In this document: positions 34,624 to 36,350 of the stretch, piece after piece
Numbering within the stretch: position 1 is the first letter of the stretch
Layout of the letters: every line of letters starts with the position of its first letter
Source of the DNA: Wenyingzhuangia sp039768865
GTDB lineage: Bacteria; Bacteroidota; Bacteroidia; Flavobacteriales; Flavobacteriaceae
Direction: 5' to 3' (one strand)
Length of the DNA stretch: 36,350 nt
Assembly: GCF_039768865.1 (NCBI RefSeq)
Contig: NZ_JBDMZQ010000150.1
Notes under the pieces: generated by a model
Seen by the model: the letters and a program-made list of their open reading frames with translations, nothing else
The model's database searches: none
Told to the model about the DNA's origin: nothing
Position numbers and translations under genes: made by a program

Positions 34624-35791
34624 AATCTCTATATTTTTTGGTTTGGTAAAAGATTTCTTCTAAAATGTGAAGTTCTTCTTTGGTTATTTCTTGATTTGAC
34701 AATTCCATACTTCTGGTAGCTGTTGATAAGGCTTTTTTTAATTTATAAATTTGGTTTTTCTCTTTTCCTCCCCAAGTAAAAGAAGGCATAAATTTTTTCA
34801 TAAACCCCTCACCAAAAATATTGACACTTACTCCAACAACTGTACCACTGTTTAAGGTAGAATTAACTCCTGTCCTACTGTAATCTCCTAGCATCAGACC
34901 ACAATACAATTGTTGTGAATCTTCATAAAGATGGTCTTCATAAGTCCACATCTTAATGTTACTCAATGTGTTTTTTAAATTAGAAACACTTGTGCCAGCT
35001 CCTAAATTGCACCACTCTCCTATCACAGAATCTCCAATATATCCCTCGTGTCCTTTATTAGAATTGGCAAAAAATATACTGTTTTTAAGTTCACCTCCCA
35101 CTTTACAATTGGGTCCTATTGAAGTGGATCCATATATTTTAGCACCCATTTTAACTACAGAGTTTTCCCCTAATGCAAAAGGTCCTCTTATCAAAGCCCC
35201 ATCTAAAACCGTAGCATTTTTACCAATATAAATAGGACCTTCGGAGGCATTTAAGACACATGGGAAAATAGTTGCTCCTTGTTCTATGAAAATTTGACTT
35301 TTGTTTACGACTTGAACGCCTTGAGGGATTTCTTCAGAAATATCATTTTCCTTTATCCATTCGAAATCTTGACGCATGGCACACTTATTTTTCAAACATA
35401 AATCCCACTTGTTTTGTATGGAAGATATATTTTTTAACTCAATAACATCATAATGTTCTAATGCTATCTCTTCTTGGTCTTCTCTACTGTAAAATGCCAA
35501 AACATCACCATCACAAATTATTTTATGATTGGGTTTTAAATACTTGACAGCTTTGAAAAAATCTGGATTTGGGAGATAACTTGCATTGATAAATATATTT
35601 TGCTCCATCTCTACTAATGGATATTTATGACTTAAATATTCCTCTGTTAAAGTGGTTGTTGTCAATCTTAAATACTTTTCCCACTTTTCACGAATGGTAA
35701 AAATACCGATTCTAAGATCTGCAACGGGTCTTGTGAAAGTAAAAGGTAATAATGCATCTCTAGATCTTCCATCGTAAAGAATATAATTCAT
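34601..35791 (-). CDS. GlmU-like sugar nucleotidyltransferase-like protein
   Basis: 396 residues. The N-terminal 170 resemble a nucleotidyltransferase fold but begin MNYILYDGRSRDALLPFTFT, without the LAAGxGTRM signature of active pyrophosphorylases. From about residue 185 to 345 a left-handed beta-helix of hexapeptide repeats is evident (IYIGKNATVLDGALIRGPF, then VKMGAKIYGSTSIGPNCKVG). It resembles a GlmU-like family common in Bacteroidota, located near purine or cell-wall genes. A role in activated-sugar metabolism is possible, but catalysis by the N-terminal domain is uncertain. First gene of the operon with apt and the M1 aminopeptidase. Confidence 0.8.
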   Translation of the reverse strand: MNYILYDGRSRDALLPFTFTRPVADLRIGIFTIREKWEKYLRLTTTTLTEEYLSHKYPLVEMEQNIFINASYLPNPDFFKAVKYLKPNHKIICDGDVLAFYSREDQEEIALEHYDVIELKNISSIQNKWDLCLKNKCAMRQDFEWIKENDISEEIPQGVQVVNKSQIFIEQGATIFPCVLNASEGPIYIGKNATVLDGALIRGPFALGENSVVKMGAKIYGSTSIGPNCKVGGELKNSIFFANSNKGHEGYIGDSVIGEWCNLGAGTSVSNLKNTLSNIKMWTYEDHLYEDSQQLYCGLMLGDYSRTGVNSTLNSGTVVGVSVNIFGEGFMKKFMPSFTWGGKEKNQIYKLKKALSTATRSMELSNQEITKEELHILEEIFYQTKKYRDYVEKEKT

Positions 35792-35837
35792 CGATATAGT
35801 TTAAAGGTTTTATCTTCAATTCTTAGGTAAAAGATAT

Positions 35838-35874
35838 AAAAAAACCACCTAAAATGTATAGGTGGTTTTTTTAT
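35838..35874 (-). terminator. Terminator of guaB
   Basis: Hairpin AAAAACCACCT / AGGTGGTTTTT with A and T runs on both sides, about 20 bases after the guaB stop and ahead of the GlmU-like operon. Confidence 0.85.
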
Positions 35875-35892
35875 TTGATTTCTTTTTATAAT

Positions 35893-36350
35893 TTATCTTG
35901 AATAATTTGGTGCTTCTTTTGTAATCGTTACATCATGAGGATGACTCTCTGTGATTCCTGACGCAGTAATTTTAACAAAAGTTGCTGTTTTTTGTACAGC
36001 AATGGTTTGTGCTCCACAATAACCCATACCTGCTCTTAATCCACCAATGAACTGGTGCATGGTTTCATACAATTCTCCTTTGTAAGGAACACGTCCTTCA
36101 ATTCCTTCGGGAACTAATTTTTTGCTATTGTCTTCATCTCCTTGAAAATATCTATCCTTAGATCCATGTTTCATCGCTTCAACAGATCCCATACCTCTAT
36201 AAGATTTAAATCTTCTACCATTGAATAGTATCACCTCTCCTGGTGCCTCACGGGTACCCGCTAGTAAAGATCCTAACATAACAGCATCTGCTCCAGCTGC
36301 AATTGCCTTAGGAATATCTCCTGTGTAACGAACGCCTCCATCAGCAATAA
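35893..36350 (-). CDS. guaB: IMP dehydrogenase, C-terminal part (cut by the window edge)
   Basis: C-terminal ~152 codons of inosine-5'-monophosphate dehydrogenase, which makes XMP for guanine nucleotide synthesis. The frame is open to the window end and reads IADGGVRYTGDIPKAIAAG, then GADAVMLGSLLAGTREAPGE, the phosphate-binding part of the active site. The flap follows with YRGMGS and EGRVPYKG, and GGLRAGMGYCGA near the end. The catalytic loop and CBS domains lie outside the window. It is the second purine gene in this region, with apt. Confidence 0.95.
   Translation of the reverse strand, partial: IADGGVRYTGDIPKAIAAGADAVMLGSLLAGTREAPGEVILFNGRRFKSYRGMGSVEAMKHGSKDRYFQGDEDNSKKLVPEGIEGRVPYKGELYETMHQFIGGLRAGMGYCGAQTIAVQKTATFVKITASGITESHPHDVTITKEAPNYSR

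Noticed and set aside
1..36350. CRISPR array, rRNA operon, insertion sequences
   Set aside because: No regularly spaced direct repeats, rRNA sequence or transposase were found when reading the window.

Overview
The window is chromosomal DNA from a member of the Bacteroidota, most likely a marine Flavobacteriaceae. The evidence is low GC content, promoters with a TAnnTTTG -7 box, secreted enzymes with C-terminal type IX secretion (T9SS) sorting domains, a TonB-dependent receptor with an N-terminal carboxypeptidase-like domain, a metH gene split in two, and polysaccharide-degrading enzymes for algal or plant glycans. I cannot assign a genus from the sequence alone. No phage, insertion sequence, CRISPR array or rRNA operon is visible.

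Layout. (1) 1-5.1 kb: remnant of a beta-1,4-galactan utilisation locus. A hybrid two-component sensor is cut off inside its beta-propeller and joined, within about 10 bases, to a GH2 beta-galactosidase that has lost its N-terminus. An intact secreted GH53 endo-galactanase follows. The SusC/SusD pair expected between a sensor and its enzymes is absent. (2) 5.2-9.4 kb: an operon-like run of a DnaQ-type exonuclease, a small Bacteroidota-specific protein and a GH3/beta-lactamase-like fusion. (3) 9.6-13.9 kb: housekeeping genes, namely two-part cobalamin-dependent methionine synthase and thioredoxin, followed by tRNA-Asp. (4) 14.4-15.8 kb: an SPFH-domain lipoprotein and a small unknown protein, both on the minus strand. 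(5) 15.9-20.4 kb: a probable thiamine acquisition locus: thiamine-binding DUF77-type protein, PnuC-family permease, NadR-like P-loop kinase, ArfB-like release factor, then a TPP riboswitch leading a TonB-dependent receptor. (6) 20.6-25.8 kb: a secreted PL7 alginate lyase facing a minus-strand group of a flavin monooxygenase with a DnaJ-like zinc motif, a putative jelly-roll polysaccharide lyase and a secreted cupin. (7) 26.3-31.6 kb: SF2 helicase, GNAT-like transferase, Lrp/AsnC regulator and M14 carboxypeptidase, then a divergent XRE-type regulator with a cluster of GTTTAC half-sites between the last two. (8) 31.6-36.35 kb: M1 aminopeptidase, apt and a GlmU-like protein in one minus-strand operon, then the 3' part of guaB running off the window.

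How the genes work together. The thiamine locus reads as one route: outer-membrane uptake by the TonB receptor, inner-membrane transport by the PnuC (PnuT-type) protein and trapping by a kinase, with the receptor under TPP control. The PL7 lyase, second lyase and cupin suggest polyuronate breakdown outside the cell or in the periplasm. The 5' galactan remnant looks like a catabolic locus being lost. The rest is mainly core metabolism.
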